From an uncultured Collinsella sp. (GTDB taxonomy: Bacteria > Actinomycetota > Coriobacteriia > Coriobacteriales > Coriobacteriaceae), in the NCBI GenBank assembly GCA_902478945.1, contig CABSMX010000010.1:1-32445 (forward strand): a stretch of DNA of 32,445 nucleotides. The letters are read 5' to 3'. Positions within the stretch are counted from its first letter, which is position 1; every line of letters begins with the position of its first letter. The position numbers were made by a program, and so were the translations under genes. Positions 24,021-31,682 of the stretch are shown here, piece by piece. The notes beneath the pieces were generated by a model. That model was not told the origin of the DNA. It saw nothing but the letters and a program-made list of their open reading frames with translations, and searched no databases.

Positions 24021-24035
24021 TGATTCTCATTCTCA
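24021..24035. promoter_or_regulatory. Fur-like box upstream of the permease
   Basis: TGATTCTCATTCTCA matches the 15-bp Fur core TGATAATNATTATCA at 11 of 14 defined positions. It also reads as two TTCTCA repeats, so the match may be chance. Iron control of an Fe-S-rich operon would make sense. Confidence 0.25.
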
Positions 24036-24119
24036 ATAATAATTTTTTGTTATCAGACTATTCTTCAGCTGAAATTACGCATTTCCGCAGGTCAGGAAAG
24101 TGTCTGGTCAAAATAACAT

Positions 24120-24135
24120 CTAACATTTCTTTTGG
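24120..24135. promoter_or_regulatory. Operator-like sequence near the second regulator
   Basis: CTAACATTTCTTTTGG resembles the CTAACAAACTTTTTGTTTGG sequence between ygeX and the first regulator. It lies in the 352-bp divergent region 23921-24272, which is AT-rich and otherwise holds only the Fur-like box. Confidence 0.35.
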
Positions 24136-24272
24136 TCAACCGTTTACCGCTAAATTCCTACCGTTCGTCTGCATTACGCAATGTACCTGCGGATATACGA
24201 GATGATGGGCAGCGTGTTACCATGAGAAAAAATTGTTATGAACATTTCCGATTTCACCCAAAGGAGTTGCCC

Positions 24273-24929
24273 GTGAACGAGACCGTACGTCGCTTTTTGC
24301 CGATGGTCGATTTTCTGGAGCAGATACTCGGCAAAAACAGCGAAATCGTGCTGCACGATTTCTCGGATCCCGACCACGCCATCGTCGATATTCGCAACGG
24401 CATCGTGAGCGGCCGCAAGGTCGGCGGTCCCGCCACCGATCTGGCACTCAAGATCATGCACGACGCCAAGTATCGCGACCTGCCGTTTATTACGGGCTAC
24501 GAGGGGCGCGGTGCCGGCGGCAAAACGTTGGAGTCAGCGACGTACTTTATCCGCGAGAATGACGAGATTGTCGGTATGCTCTGCGTCAACACCGACCTCT
24601 CGACCGTGCGCTCCATCAACGCCATGGCGCAGCAGCTCATGGCGTGCTTCGACGCGGTGCCAACGCGCACGGAGCCCGCCCCTATCGAGGTCGAAAGCCT
24701 TTCGGAGTCCACACAGGAGCTCATCGACCGCAGCATTACCGAGTTGCTGAGCGCGCGCGGGCTGGATGTAGCGTCGCTTGGTCAGAGCGACCGCGTGGAC
24801 GTCATTCGCCACCTCAACGGTAACGGGGTGTTCATGCTCAAGGGCGCCGTGGCCTGCGCCGCCGCCGCGCTGGGCATCTCAGAGCCCAGCGTCTACCGCT
24901 ACCTGCAAAAAGTCCGCAAGGAAGGCTAA
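24273..24929 (+). CDS. YheO/DauR-type transcriptional regulator
   Basis: A 218-residue relative of the regulator at 6699. The YheO PAS domain covers about 5-115 (EIVLHDFSDPDHAIVDI, GIVSGRKVGG), and the DauR-type helix-turn-helix is at about 155-215 (ALGISEPSVYRYLQKVRKE). Start is GTG 24273, 6 nt after AAAGGAG; a frame opens earlier with an ATG at 24222 but without a Shine-Dalgarno sequence. It diverges from the permease-ssnA-ygfK-xdhD operon and probably controls it. The two proteins are similar in plan but clearly different in sequence, so they may sense different intermediates of the same pathway. Confidence 0.88.
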   Translation: MNETVRRFLPMVDFLEQILGKNSEIVLHDFSDPDHAIVDIRNGIVSGRKVGGPATDLALKIMHDAKYRDLPFITGYEGRGAGGKTLESATYFIRENDEIVGMLCVNTDLSTVRSINAMAQQLMACFDAVPTRTEPAPIEVESLSESTQELIDRSITELLSARGLDVASLGQSDRVDVIRHLNGNGVFMLKGAVACAAAALGISEPSVYRYLQKVRKEG

Positions 24930-24973
24930 CGAGCAAAATGAAGCGCGGCTCCACAAGCGATCCGTCACTTGAC

Positions 24974-25013
24974 AAAAGACCCTGCAGCTCGCACGCGCTG
25001 CAGGGTCTTTTTG
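24974..25013. terminator. Bidirectional terminator
   Basis: AAAAGACCCTGCAGC and its exact complement form a 15-bp stem with an 8-nt loop and T-runs on both strands. It separates the convergent regulator and ridA genes. Confidence 0.93.
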
Positions 25014-25041
25014 CATGTCATGTTTAGTTGTTGCCAACGCC

Positions 25042-25419
25042 TTAGAGAGCGGCGACGACCTCGATCTCGACCAGACCGCCAGCCGGAAGGGCGGCAACCT
25101 GGAAAGCGCTGCGCGCGGGGAACGGAGCCTCGAACTTGGAGGCGTAGATCTCGTTCACGGCAGCGAAGTCGGCAATGTCGGCCAGGTAGACCGTGGTCTT
25201 GACGACATCGGCAAAGGTGGCGCCGGCAGCGGTCAGCAGGGCCTCGACGTTGGCGAGGGACTGCTTGGCCTGGGCCTCGACGCCCTCGGACATCTTGCCA
25301 GTTGCGGGATCGATGCCCAGCTGGCCGGACAGGAACACCATGTTGCCGGTCTGGATGCCGGGGGAATACGGGCCGATGGCTGCAGGTGCGTTATCGGAAG
25401 ACACGACGGTCTTGCTCAT
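25042..25419 (-). CDS. ridA: RidA family enamine/imine deaminase
   Basis: A 125-residue RidA/YjgF protein, the usual length. GPYSPGIQTGNMVFLSGQ, the NVEALLTAAGA helix, TVYLADI and PARSAFQVAALP with the conserved Arg are all present, and the end IEVVAAL carries the usual Glu. RidA hydrolyses 2-aminoacrylate and related reactive enamines made by PLP enzymes. YgeX forms such an intermediate, so placement near the purine cluster may be functional; RidA is also a general housekeeping gene. ATG 25419 is 6 nt after AAGGAG. An upstream promoter (25508-25536) suggests a single-gene unit. Confidence 0.93.
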   Translation of the reverse strand: MSKTVVSSDNAPAAIGPYSPGIQTGNMVFLSGQLGIDPATGKMSEGVEAQAKQSLANVEALLTAAGATFADVVKTTVYLADIADFAAVNEIYASKFEAPFPARSAFQVAALPAGGLVEIEVVAAL

Positions 25420-25507
25420 GTTTTTCTCCTTACAATCAAATAGAGAGCGTGAGCGCGGCGTTCGCACCGGGAGGCACAGTTCGGTCTGAACACCGCGCTT
25501 GATTGGG

Positions 25508-25536
25508 ATAGTACTCAAGGTTTCTGTTTGATGCAA
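25508..25536 (-). promoter_or_regulatory. ridA promoter
   Basis: Minus-strand TTGCAT, 17 bp, TACTAT. The predicted transcript start is about 80 bp before the ridA ATG. Confidence 0.5.
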
Positions 25537-25680
25537 GATTATTATCACATTGCGAGAATATTTTATCGCCCAACGGTTTTCCCGAACCGCTGAACGGTTC
25601 TCATGTGGGGAAGCCAGCCCAAGCTGCTGAAGACTTTGTCCTGCTTAGGCTGCGGGCATCGTCTATCGCGACGGCGCCAC

Positions 25681-25686
25681 TATACT
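25681..25686 (+). promoter_or_regulatory. -10 box for the U32 protein gene
   Basis: TATACT, 5 of 6 to consensus, 33 bp before the ATG. No convincing -35. The rest of the gap between ridA and this gene holds only the ridA promoter and a short ACGGTT / AACCG dyad. Confidence 0.4.
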
Positions 25687-25718
25687 TTTGAGTATCTGAG
25701 CATTTTGAAAGGCAGGAT

Positions 25719-28211
25719 ATGACCGCAACCGCCAGTCGAACCACCAACCGCAGACCCGAGCTTTTGGCGCCCGCCGGAGGCCCGGAGCCCTTTGCCGCCG
25801 CGCTCGCTGCCGGGGCAGACGCCATCTACTGCGGCATGGGCAGCTTCAACGCCCGCCGCAAGGCCACCAACTTTACCGACGAGGCCTTTGAGCAAGCCTG
25901 CCGCGCCGCGCATCTAGCCGGGTCGCGCGTCTACGTCACGGTCAACATCGTCATCAAGCAGTCCGAGATGGGCGATGCACTGCAACTCATCCATCGCTGC
26001 TCCACGCTGGGCGCCGACGCCTTTATCATCCAGGACTGGGGCCTGTTCTTTGAGGTAAAGCGCACCATGCCCGGCATCGAGACGCACATCTCGACCCAAG
26101 CAAACATTCACGACGACCGCGGAACCCTTTGGTGCCGCGAGCAGGGCGCCGACCGCGTGACCTTGTCGCGCGAGCTCTCCATTGACGAGATCGCTGCCAT
26201 CCACGACGCCGCGCCCGATGTAGACCTTGAGGTCTTTAGCCACGGTGCCATCTGCTTTTGCTACTCGGGTCTGTGCCTGCTGTCGAGCTTTGCCATGGCG
26301 GGCCGCTCGGCCAACCGCGGCATGTGCGCTCAGCCCTGTCGTCTGCCTTACGAGCTGATCGACGAGAACGGCCGCTCGCTCTCCCCTGCCGGTCGCGAGC
26401 GCGCGCTGTGCCCGCGCGACACCAACACGTCGCAGCTTGTTCGCCGTCTGTATGACGCCGGCGCCGCGTCGCTCAAGCTCGAGGGCCGCATGAAGGCACC
26501 CGATTACGTGTACTCCATCGTTGATGTGTATCGTCACGAAATTGACGACATGCTATCCGGAGCCGCCGTTGCCAAGGATGAGGATGCAGCCCGCCAGCGC
26601 CAGCTCAAGCGCTGCTTTAATCGCGACTTTACGCACGCCTACCAGGATGGCACCTCGGGCGACGAGATGATGAGCTACGAGCGTTCCAACAACCGCGGCC
26701 AGATTGTGGGCACGGTGCTGGGCAGCCGTCTGGCCAACCGCGACGTGCGCGGGCTCAAACCCGACGACCGTCGTCGCCGCGCCGCCATCGCCCGCATTGA
26801 GTTGTTTGAGCCCGTGGGCAAAGGCGACCTGCTGGAGCTTCGCCACGATAACGAGTTTGACCAGTTCCTGACCACCATTGCCGCCGATGATGCCGCCGCC
26901 GGTGACATCATTGAGTGCCGCGTGCCCCGTAGCATGCCCGAGGGCTGCCGCGTGCGCGTGATTCGAAGCCAGAGCGCCATTGACGCCGCCGGCGCCGCGC
27001 TCAAGCGCGATGTGCTGCGCCGCCGCGCCGTGGATGTTACCGTCGTAGCCCGTCTGGGCGAGCCGTTTACCGTCACACTCACCTGCTGCGACGACCCCGC
27101 GCTCACCGCCACCGCCACGGGCTTCACCGTCGAGGCCGCCAAGACCCGCGCCGTCGACGCGGCAGACCTGGTTGAGCATGTGGGCCGCATGGGCTCCTCG
27201 CCCTTCGAGGCAGCGAGCTTTGATGTGGCGCTCGATGAGGGCTGCGGCATGGGCTTCTCCGCTGTACACAAGCTGCGCGCCGCCGCTTGTAAGGCGCTGG
27301 AAGAGGCCATTCTGGCACCGTACGAGGAGCGCGCAAAAACGCTCGAGTTGCCGGTGCTCGACAAATGTACGCGCCCCATGCCCAAGCACTACCGCGACGA
27401 GCCGCAGATCTGCGCCACCGTCACCTCGCTCGAGGCCGCCGAGGCAGCCCGCGCGGAGGGTGCAACGCGCACCTATATGACCACCGACGCGCTCGAGGCT
27501 GTCGGACTCTCCCCTGCCGATGCATTTGAGCAGGGTATCGTGCCCGTACTCGACGAGGTCTGCCGCGCCGTCGACCACGAGCGCGTCGATCCTTGGATCA
27601 ATGCCGGAGCCACCGTCGCCGTCGGCAATATCTCCGAGCTCGCCGTAGCCGCTCATGCCGGCGCCACGGCCGAGATTCGCTCTTGCCTGCCGGTGCATAA
27701 CATGCCCTGCATGGAGGCGCTTGCCGAGCGCGGAGCCGGTGCGTTTTGGCTCTCGCCCGAGATCACGCTCGACGAGATCGTCTCGCTTGGCACCGCCGCG
27801 CCCGCAGCCCTGGGCATCACTGTGTTCGGCCGCCCGCGCGTTATGACGAGTGAGCACTGCATCCTGCAGGTGGCCAATGGCTGCATCCACGATTGCGCTA
27901 ACTGCCGCCTGCGCGCCCGCAAGCTGTCGCTCAAGAATATCGACGGCAAGGTCATGCCCGTACGCACCGACATCCATGGCCGCTCTCGCCTGTACGACGC
28001 CTACCCCATCGACCTCACGCCGCAGGTTCCTCAGCTGCTCGATGCCGGCGTGCGTCGTCTCATGGTAGACGGAACGCTGCTCGAGACAGATGAGGTGGGC
28101 CGTGCCGTCGCCCGCGTCCGTCGTGCCGTCGAAGCAGCACAGGCCGGCCGCAAGCCCGCCGCCCGCCTGCGCGGCGCCACCTCGGGCTGCATGTTTGTGG
28201 GAATTAGCTAA
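25719..28211 (+). CDS. U32 family protein, RlhA/TrhP-like
   Basis: An 830-residue peptidase U32 family protein. The family stretch EVFSHGAICFCYSGLCLLSS is at residues 171-190 and GRSANRGMCAQPCRLPYEL at 195-213; their cysteines are those that bind an Fe-S cluster in relatives. KLEGRMKAPDYV follows. The remaining 500 residues include a DUF3656-like region and a second Cys-rich motif near the end (CIHDCANCRLRARK). Despite the name, studied members (RlhA, TrhP) hydroxylate C2501 of 23S rRNA or uridine 34 of tRNA using prephenate-derived chemistry. ATG 25719 follows AAAGGCAGGAT. The gene is followed after 15 bp by a pseudouridine synthase gene, which supports an RNA-modification role. Confidence 0.85.
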   Translation: MTATASRTTNRRPELLAPAGGPEPFAAALAAGADAIYCGMGSFNARRKATNFTDEAFEQACRAAHLAGSRVYVTVNIVIKQSEMGDALQLIHRCSTLGADAFIIQDWGLFFEVKRTMPGIETHISTQANIHDDRGTLWCREQGADRVTLSRELSIDEIAAIHDAAPDVDLEVFSHGAICFCYSGLCLLSSFAMAGRSANRGMCAQPCRLPYELIDENGRSLSPAGRERALCPRDTNTSQLVRRLYDAGAASLKLEGRMKAPDYVYSIVDVYRHEIDDMLSGAAVAKDEDAARQRQLKRCFNRDFTHAYQDGTSGDEMMSYERSNNRGQIVGTVLGSRLANRDVRGLKPDDRRRRAAIARIELFEPVGKGDLLELRHDNEFDQFLTTIAADDAAAGDIIECRVPRSMPEGCRVRVIRSQSAIDAAGAALKRDVLRRRAVDVTVVARLGEPFTVTLTCCDDPALTATATGFTVEAAKTRAVDAADLVEHVGRMGSSPFEAASFDVALDEGCGMGFSAVHKLRAAACKALEEAILAPYEERAKTLELPVLDKCTRPMPKHYRDEPQICATVTSLEAAEAARAEGATRTYMTTDALEAVGLSPADAFEQGIVPVLDEVCRAVDHERVDPWINAGATVAVGNISELAVAAHAGATAEIRSCLPVHNMPCMEALAERGAGAFWLSPEITLDEIVSLGTAAPAALGITVFGRPRVMTSEHCILQVANGCIHDCANCRLRARKLSLKNIDGKVMPVRTDIHGRSRLYDAYPIDLTPQVPQLLDAGVRRLMVDGTLLETDEVGRAVARVRRAVEAAQAGRKPAARLRGATSGCMFVGIS

Positions 28212-28226
28212 CCGAAAGGCTTACAC

Positions 28227-28886
28227 GTGAACGAAGAACCTCAAGTCCTTTACTGCGACGCCTGGCTCATGGCCATCGACAAGCCCGCCGGCATGATCGT
28301 CCACGGCGACGGCACCGGCGAGCGCACGCTCACCGACTACGCCAGCGACCTGCTGCTGGCGATGGGCGACGGCTTTGCCGCGACCGACATGCAGCCGCTC
28401 AATCGCCTGGACCGTGACACCACCGGCGTGGTGTTGTTCTCGCTCGACAAACAGACGCAGCCCGCCTTTGACCAGATGGTGATCGACCACGCCTTCGAAA
28501 AGCACTACCTAGCGCTCGCCGAGGGCAAGATCGACTGGAACGAAAAGCTCATCGACAAGCCCATCGCCCGCGACCGTCACGACAGCCGCAAGATGCGCGT
28601 CGGCGCCAGCGGCAAGTCGTCTCAAACGCGCGTGAAGGTGCTCAAGCGCCTTAAGAGCCGTCGTGGCCTGCCCACGCGCTCGTATATCGATGTCGAGTTG
28701 CTCACCGGCCGCAAGCACCAAATCCGTGTGCATCTGGCAAGCGAGCGTCATCCCCTGGTTGGCGACGACCTGTACGGCACGCCGCGCCCCTGCGGCCTGA
28801 TGCTCCACGCCCACAGCGTGTCCTTCACGCATCCCGTAACCGGCGAGCACATCCACATCGAAGCCCCCTGCCCCTGGGAGCCCTAA
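28227..28886 (+). CDS. RluA-family pseudouridine synthase
   Basis: A 219-residue RNA pseudouridine synthase of the RluA family without an S4 domain. The catalytic Asp is D62 in PLNRLDRDTTG, and LLTGRKHQIRVHLA and HPLVGDDLYG are the other family motifs. It isomerises uridine in rRNA or tRNA; the exact target is not readable. It starts with GTG 28227 after GAAAGG, 15 bp after the U32 gene, so the two form an operon of RNA-modifying enzymes. Its stop codon overlaps the hairpin element at 28885. Confidence 0.9.
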   Translation: MNEEPQVLYCDAWLMAIDKPAGMIVHGDGTGERTLTDYASDLLLAMGDGFAATDMQPLNRLDRDTTGVVLFSLDKQTQPAFDQMVIDHAFEKHYLALAEGKIDWNEKLIDKPIARDRHDSRKMRVGASGKSSQTRVKVLKRLKSRRGLPTRSYIDVELLTGRKHQIRVHLASERHPLVGDDLYGTPRPCGLMLHAHSVSFTHPVTGEHIHIEAPCPWEP

Positions 28887-28924
28887 ACCACCACAATGGG
28901 GACAGGCACCTTTGTGGTGGTTTT
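28885..28924 (+). terminator. Terminator made of a GGGGACAGGCACC hairpin element
   Basis: A 12-bp perfect stem (AAACCACCACAA and its complement) with the 15-nt loop TGGGGACAGGCACCT, then TTTTG. The TGGGGACAGGCACC phrase is a dispersed intergenic repeat in many bacteria; a near-identical copy is at 29175. Confidence 0.75.
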
Positions 28925-28951
28925 GCCGCAATGGTTCAACCGCGGTCCCAA

Positions 28952-29014
28952 AATGTCTCGATCTGTAACAGTTAGAACCCATTTTCCGGTCTATCTGTTA
29001 CAGATTGAGACATT
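28952..29014. repeat. Palindromic element, copy 1
   Basis: 20-bp arms (19 of 20 pairing) AATGTCTCGATCTGTAACAG and complement around a 23-nt loop. No gene lies within 28887-29228, which is wholly made of such elements and terminators. Confidence 0.8.
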
Positions 29015-29035
29015 CAAATCCCCCTTAAGGGAAAA

Positions 29036-29090
29036 TCTCAATCTGTAACACCTAGCCCACTTTTAACGGTCCAGTTGTTACAGACTTAGA
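29036..29090. repeat. Palindromic element, copy 2
   Basis: TCTCAATCTGTAACA and TGTTACAGACTTAGA arms (13 of 15). The loop also resembles copy 1 (TAG.CCCA.TTTT..CGGTC), so the two are direct tandem copies of one element about 84 bp apart. Confidence 0.75.
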
Positions 29091-29107
29091 CAAACCGGCA
29101 GACAACG

Positions 29108-29143
29108 AAAGCGGCAACGCCCGTGATGGACGTTGCCGCTTTT
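29108..29143 (+). terminator. Rho-independent terminator
   Basis: AAAGCGGCAACG and CGTTGCCGCTTT form a 12-bp perfect stem followed by TTTTC. It is the second of three plus-strand stops after the RNA-modification operon. Confidence 0.75.
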
Positions 29144-29174
29144 CTATTGAGAAAACTACTCGGTTTTCGTTACT

Positions 29175-29213
29175 AACCACCACAATGGGGACAGGCACCT
29201 TCGTGGTGGTTTT
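29175..29213. repeat. GGGGACAGGCACC hairpin element, second copy
   Basis: AACCACCACAA / TTCGTGGTGGTT with the same loop as 28885-28924 and one changed base in the right arm. It lies 16 bp beyond the deoR-type gene's stop codon and may serve as its terminator. Confidence 0.7.
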
Positions 29214-29228
29214 GGCCTTGTCTCGCTG

Positions 29229-29975
29229 TTAGACAGTGATGACGTTGTCCATTGCCCGGTACTTGGCGGGGACCTCGCCCGCAGTGATAATCGTTGCGTC
29301 GCGGAAGTCCGCGAACTTGACGGGCGCCACCATGCCAAATTTACTGGCGTCCGAGATTACAAAGCGTTTGGCGGTATGGCGCATCGAGATACGCTTGACC
29401 TGTGCTTCCTCGATATCGGGCGCCGTGAAGCCCTGCTCGGCGGCAATGCCGTTAGAGCCCCAAAAGCCACAGTTGAAGTTGTAGCGGTCTAAGGTTGCCA
29501 AGGCATCGGGGCCAACGAGCGCCTCGGTCTCGGGTTTGAGCTCGCCGCCCAACACCACGGTACGCATGCCGCGCAAAGCAAGGTGCTGAGCATGGAGCAC
29601 GGAATCGGTCACATAGGTGACATCTTCAAGGTGTGGAAGATGCTCGATGAGCCTCAGCGTCGTCGAGCCCGAGTCGATGTATACAAAGCTCTCGGGCTCC
29701 ACAAGCGCCGCCGCACGGGCGCAGATACGCTCCTTGTCGTCGTTATAGAGGTCGCTGCGCTCATTAAGCGTTAGGTCGCGCGTCACGTGCGCGCGCTCAA
29801 GACTCGTCGCTCCACCGTGGACCTTGGCGATGCGATGAGCTCGGTCGAGCGTCTGCAGGTCGCGCCGAATGGTAGACGCCGTCACGCCCAGGGCTTCGGC
29901 AAGCTCCGGCACGGTAACCGAGCCGGCCTGCTGCACCATCGACACGATCGCGTTGAGCCTATCTTCCGCAAGCAT
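29229..29975 (-). CDS. DeoR family transcriptional regulator
   Basis: A 248-residue DeoR/GlpR-type repressor. The winged helix (residues 6-58) has VTVPELAEALGVTASTIRRDL, and the C-terminal sugar-phosphate-binding domain shows VYIDSGSTT, VVLGGELKPET and VISDASKFG. Such proteins usually bind a phosphorylated sugar and repress a carbohydrate gene. ATG 29975 overlaps the coupling zone of the upstream dehydrogenase gene: GAGGAGGAG also contains that gene's last codons, and the gap is 3 bp, so the two are translationally coupled. It probably binds the dyads at 31109-31236. Confidence 0.93.
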   Translation of the reverse strand: MLAEDRLNAIVSMVQQAGSVTVPELAEALGVTASTIRRDLQTLDRAHRIAKVHGGATSLERAHVTRDLTLNERSDLYNDDKERICARAAALVEPESFVYIDSGSTTLRLIEHLPHLEDVTYVTDSVLHAQHLALRGMRTVVLGGELKPETEALVGPDALATLDRYNFNCGFWGSNGIAAEQGFTAPDIEEAQVKRISMRHTAKRFVISDASKFGMVAPVKFADFRDATIITAGEVPAKYRAMDNVITV

Positions 29976-29978
29976 CGC

Positions 29979-31058
29979 TTACTCCTCCTCGGGGTACACA
30001 ACTCCCCAGTCGGCGCGGAGCTTGGTCATAAGCTCCATAACATCAGAAGCATAATCCAGCAGCTCGCGCTTGGAGTCGTCGCCGGCAACGGCCTTCTCCA
30101 GGTCGGCCATCTCATAGCACAGGGCGTAAGCCTCGGTGCCGGCGTGGACCTCCTCGCGGTGGCCGTCCGCAGTCCACACGATGGTCGCGTGATCGGCACG
30201 CGGATATTCATTGACCTCGATGTAGCACTTGTCGAAGCTGATGACCGAGCGCTTGGGCTGCTTGGAGTGGAGCGTAAGGCTCACGACGCCCAGCTGCTGC
30301 TCGGCATTTCGGCAGACGATGCCACCCGCGACGTCAACGCCAGTCTCGCAGGTGTTGCCCAGCGAAACGACCTCAGCGGGCTGGCTTGCCATAAAGAGGC
30401 GCATGACGGACAGGGCATAGACGCCAATATCGAGCATGGCACCGCCAGCAAGGTTGCGATTGTAAAAGCGGTTGGTCAGGTCGCCGTACTCCTTGTAGCT
30501 GCCAAAGTTGAGCTGGGCGAGGTTCATGCGTCCAAAGTCGCCGGCATCCATGCGGCGGCGCAGCTCCTGATACAAGGGCATGTGGAGCACCGTGGTGGCA
30601 TCCATAAGGACCACGTTGTGCTCGTCGGCGATGGCACGGGCCTCGTCGAGCTCGGCAGAGTTGAGGGTAATGGCCTTCTCGCAGAGTACGTGCTTACCAG
30701 CTGCCAGAGCGGCTCGCAGGTAGGTGATATGCGTGTTGTGCGGCGTGGTGATATAGACTGCGTCAATGTTCGGATCGGCGTAGAGGTCCTCAACCGTCTC
30801 GTACACCTTTTCGACGCCATACTGCTCGGCAAAAGCCTGGGCCTTGGACAGCGTACGGTTGGCGACACCCGCGAGCTTGCGACCGGCCAGAGCGAGGGAC
30901 TGGGCCATTTGGTTGGCGATAACGCCGCACCCGATCACGGCCCAGCGGAGCTCGGGGGTCGTAAAGATATCATCGGGGAACGGCTGATCCTGGACCGAGG
31001 CAAACGCCGCCTTTGCGGCTGCCGCGGAGTCGAGTGGAACCTGCTTGGAATCTGCCAT
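29979..31058 (-). CDS. Gfo/Idh/MocA family oxidoreductase
   Basis: A 359-residue NAD(P)-dependent dehydrogenase. The Rossmann fold shows AVIGCGVIANQ (residues 40-50), TTPHNTH precedes the active site, and CEKAITLN carries the catalytic Lys128 in place of the usual EKP. GGAMLDIGVYAL supplies the conserved Asp and position of the substrate His/Tyr. Substrates of the family are sugars, inositols or their acids; the coupled DeoR regulator supports a sugar role. A 30-residue N-terminal extension precedes the fold. ATG 31058 is 6 nt after AGGAGG; the frame is open to 31115 but without a Shine-Dalgarno sequence. Confidence 0.9.
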   Translation of the reverse strand: MADSKQVPLDSAAAAKAAFASVQDQPFPDDIFTTPELRWAVIGCGVIANQMAQSLALAGRKLAGVANRTLSKAQAFAEQYGVEKVYETVEDLYADPNIDAVYITTPHNTHITYLRAALAAGKHVLCEKAITLNSAELDEARAIADEHNVVLMDATTVLHMPLYQELRRRMDAGDFGRMNLAQLNFGSYKEYGDLTNRFYNRNLAGGAMLDIGVYALSVMRLFMASQPAEVVSLGNTCETGVDVAGGIVCRNAEQQLGVVSLTLHSKQPKRSVISFDKCYIEVNEYPRADHATIVWTADGHREEVHAGTEAYALCYEMADLEKAVAGDDSKRELLDYASDVMELMTKLRADWGVVYPEEE

Positions 31059-31108
31059 GAATGCCTCCTGCGTCGTGAAAAGTCTTTCAATTCTGACAGC
31101 TATATATT

Positions 31109-31236
31109 CGCACAAATACGCGTGTATGTGCGTACTTCTGCGTATATAACCGCCAAACGATCAAAATACAACCGCAGACGGCGCATATACACGCATGGTC
31201 ACGCAATCCTGCGCACGCAAATACGCACAAATGCGC
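31109..31236. promoter_or_regulatory. Operator-rich region upstream of the dehydrogenase gene
   Basis: A 24-bp dyad with CGCACA / TGTGCG arms at 31109-31132, a GCGCA / TGCGC dyad at 31211-31236, two CGCACAAATRCGC direct repeats (31109, 31224), and GTATAT / ATATAC between. Such dense half-sites suit several bound regulator dimers. Confidence 0.5.
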
Positions 31237-31389
31237 ACTAATCATTGCTCAGAGACGGGGAATTCTACTTAGAACTTCAAAGACAGGATGATCCGCTTCA
31301 CCACGTCACTCATGGCGCGCTGCAACTCTAAGGACCGTCCCAAACTGCCGACAGAAAAGGAACGTCCCCAGGCGCCGGCATTTCAAGAG

Positions 31390-31418
31390 CACTCATTTAA
31401 GTCTGTCCCCAATGAGTG
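31390..31418. repeat. Third, diverged GGGGACAG hairpin element
   Basis: CACTCATT / AATGAGTG stem with a loop that reads GGGGACAGACTTA on the minus strand, the same phrase as in the elements at 28885 and 29175 but with a different stem. Confidence 0.55.
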
Positions 31419-31439
31419 GGAGTAATCAGAGACCCTTTG

Positions 31440-31472
31440 CGAGGGAGGTCGGAAACGGCCTCCCTCGTTTTT
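31440..31472 (+). terminator. Strong terminator without an obvious upstream gene
   Basis: CGAGGGAGG / CCTCCCTCG, a 9-bp stem extended by partial pairing, followed by TTTTT. No plus-strand coding gene ends here; the region 31241-31439 shows no convincing frame. It may end a small RNA or belong to DNA displaced by the neighbouring insertion. Confidence 0.7.
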
Positions 31473-31490
31473 ATTCATGGACTTTAGTCC

Positions 31491-31682
31491 GTGCCGCACG
31501 GCACGCGCGGCATAGAAAGCCACCCGCTCAGCGGGTGGAGGCCAATTTCCGCTACGCGACAAAAACCTTCCCCCTAGCATGAGGATTGTTCAGATCATCA
31601 TGCTAGGGGGAATGTGATTGCTGTGGCCCAGAAAGCCGACAGCCTCGCGCACACGAAATGGCTATGCAAGTACCGCATCGCA
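31491..31682 (+). mobile_element. IS200/IS605-family left-end remnant with 5' end of tnpA
   Basis: The left-end hairpin CCACCCGC-TCA-GCGGGTGG is at 31520-31538. A 13-bp hairpin over the ribosome site (31570-31610) follows, as in IS200 leaders where it limits transposase synthesis. GTG 31623 then opens a frame reading VAQKADSLAHTKWLCKYRI, the typical start of IS200 TnpA. Homology stops near 31680, where degV-like sequence begins. More than 100 residues of the transposase and the right end are missing, so the element is dead. Confidence 0.75.

Noticed and set aside
26553..27977. 474-residue open frame on the minus strand
   Set aside because: Antisense to the U32 gene, with no motif.
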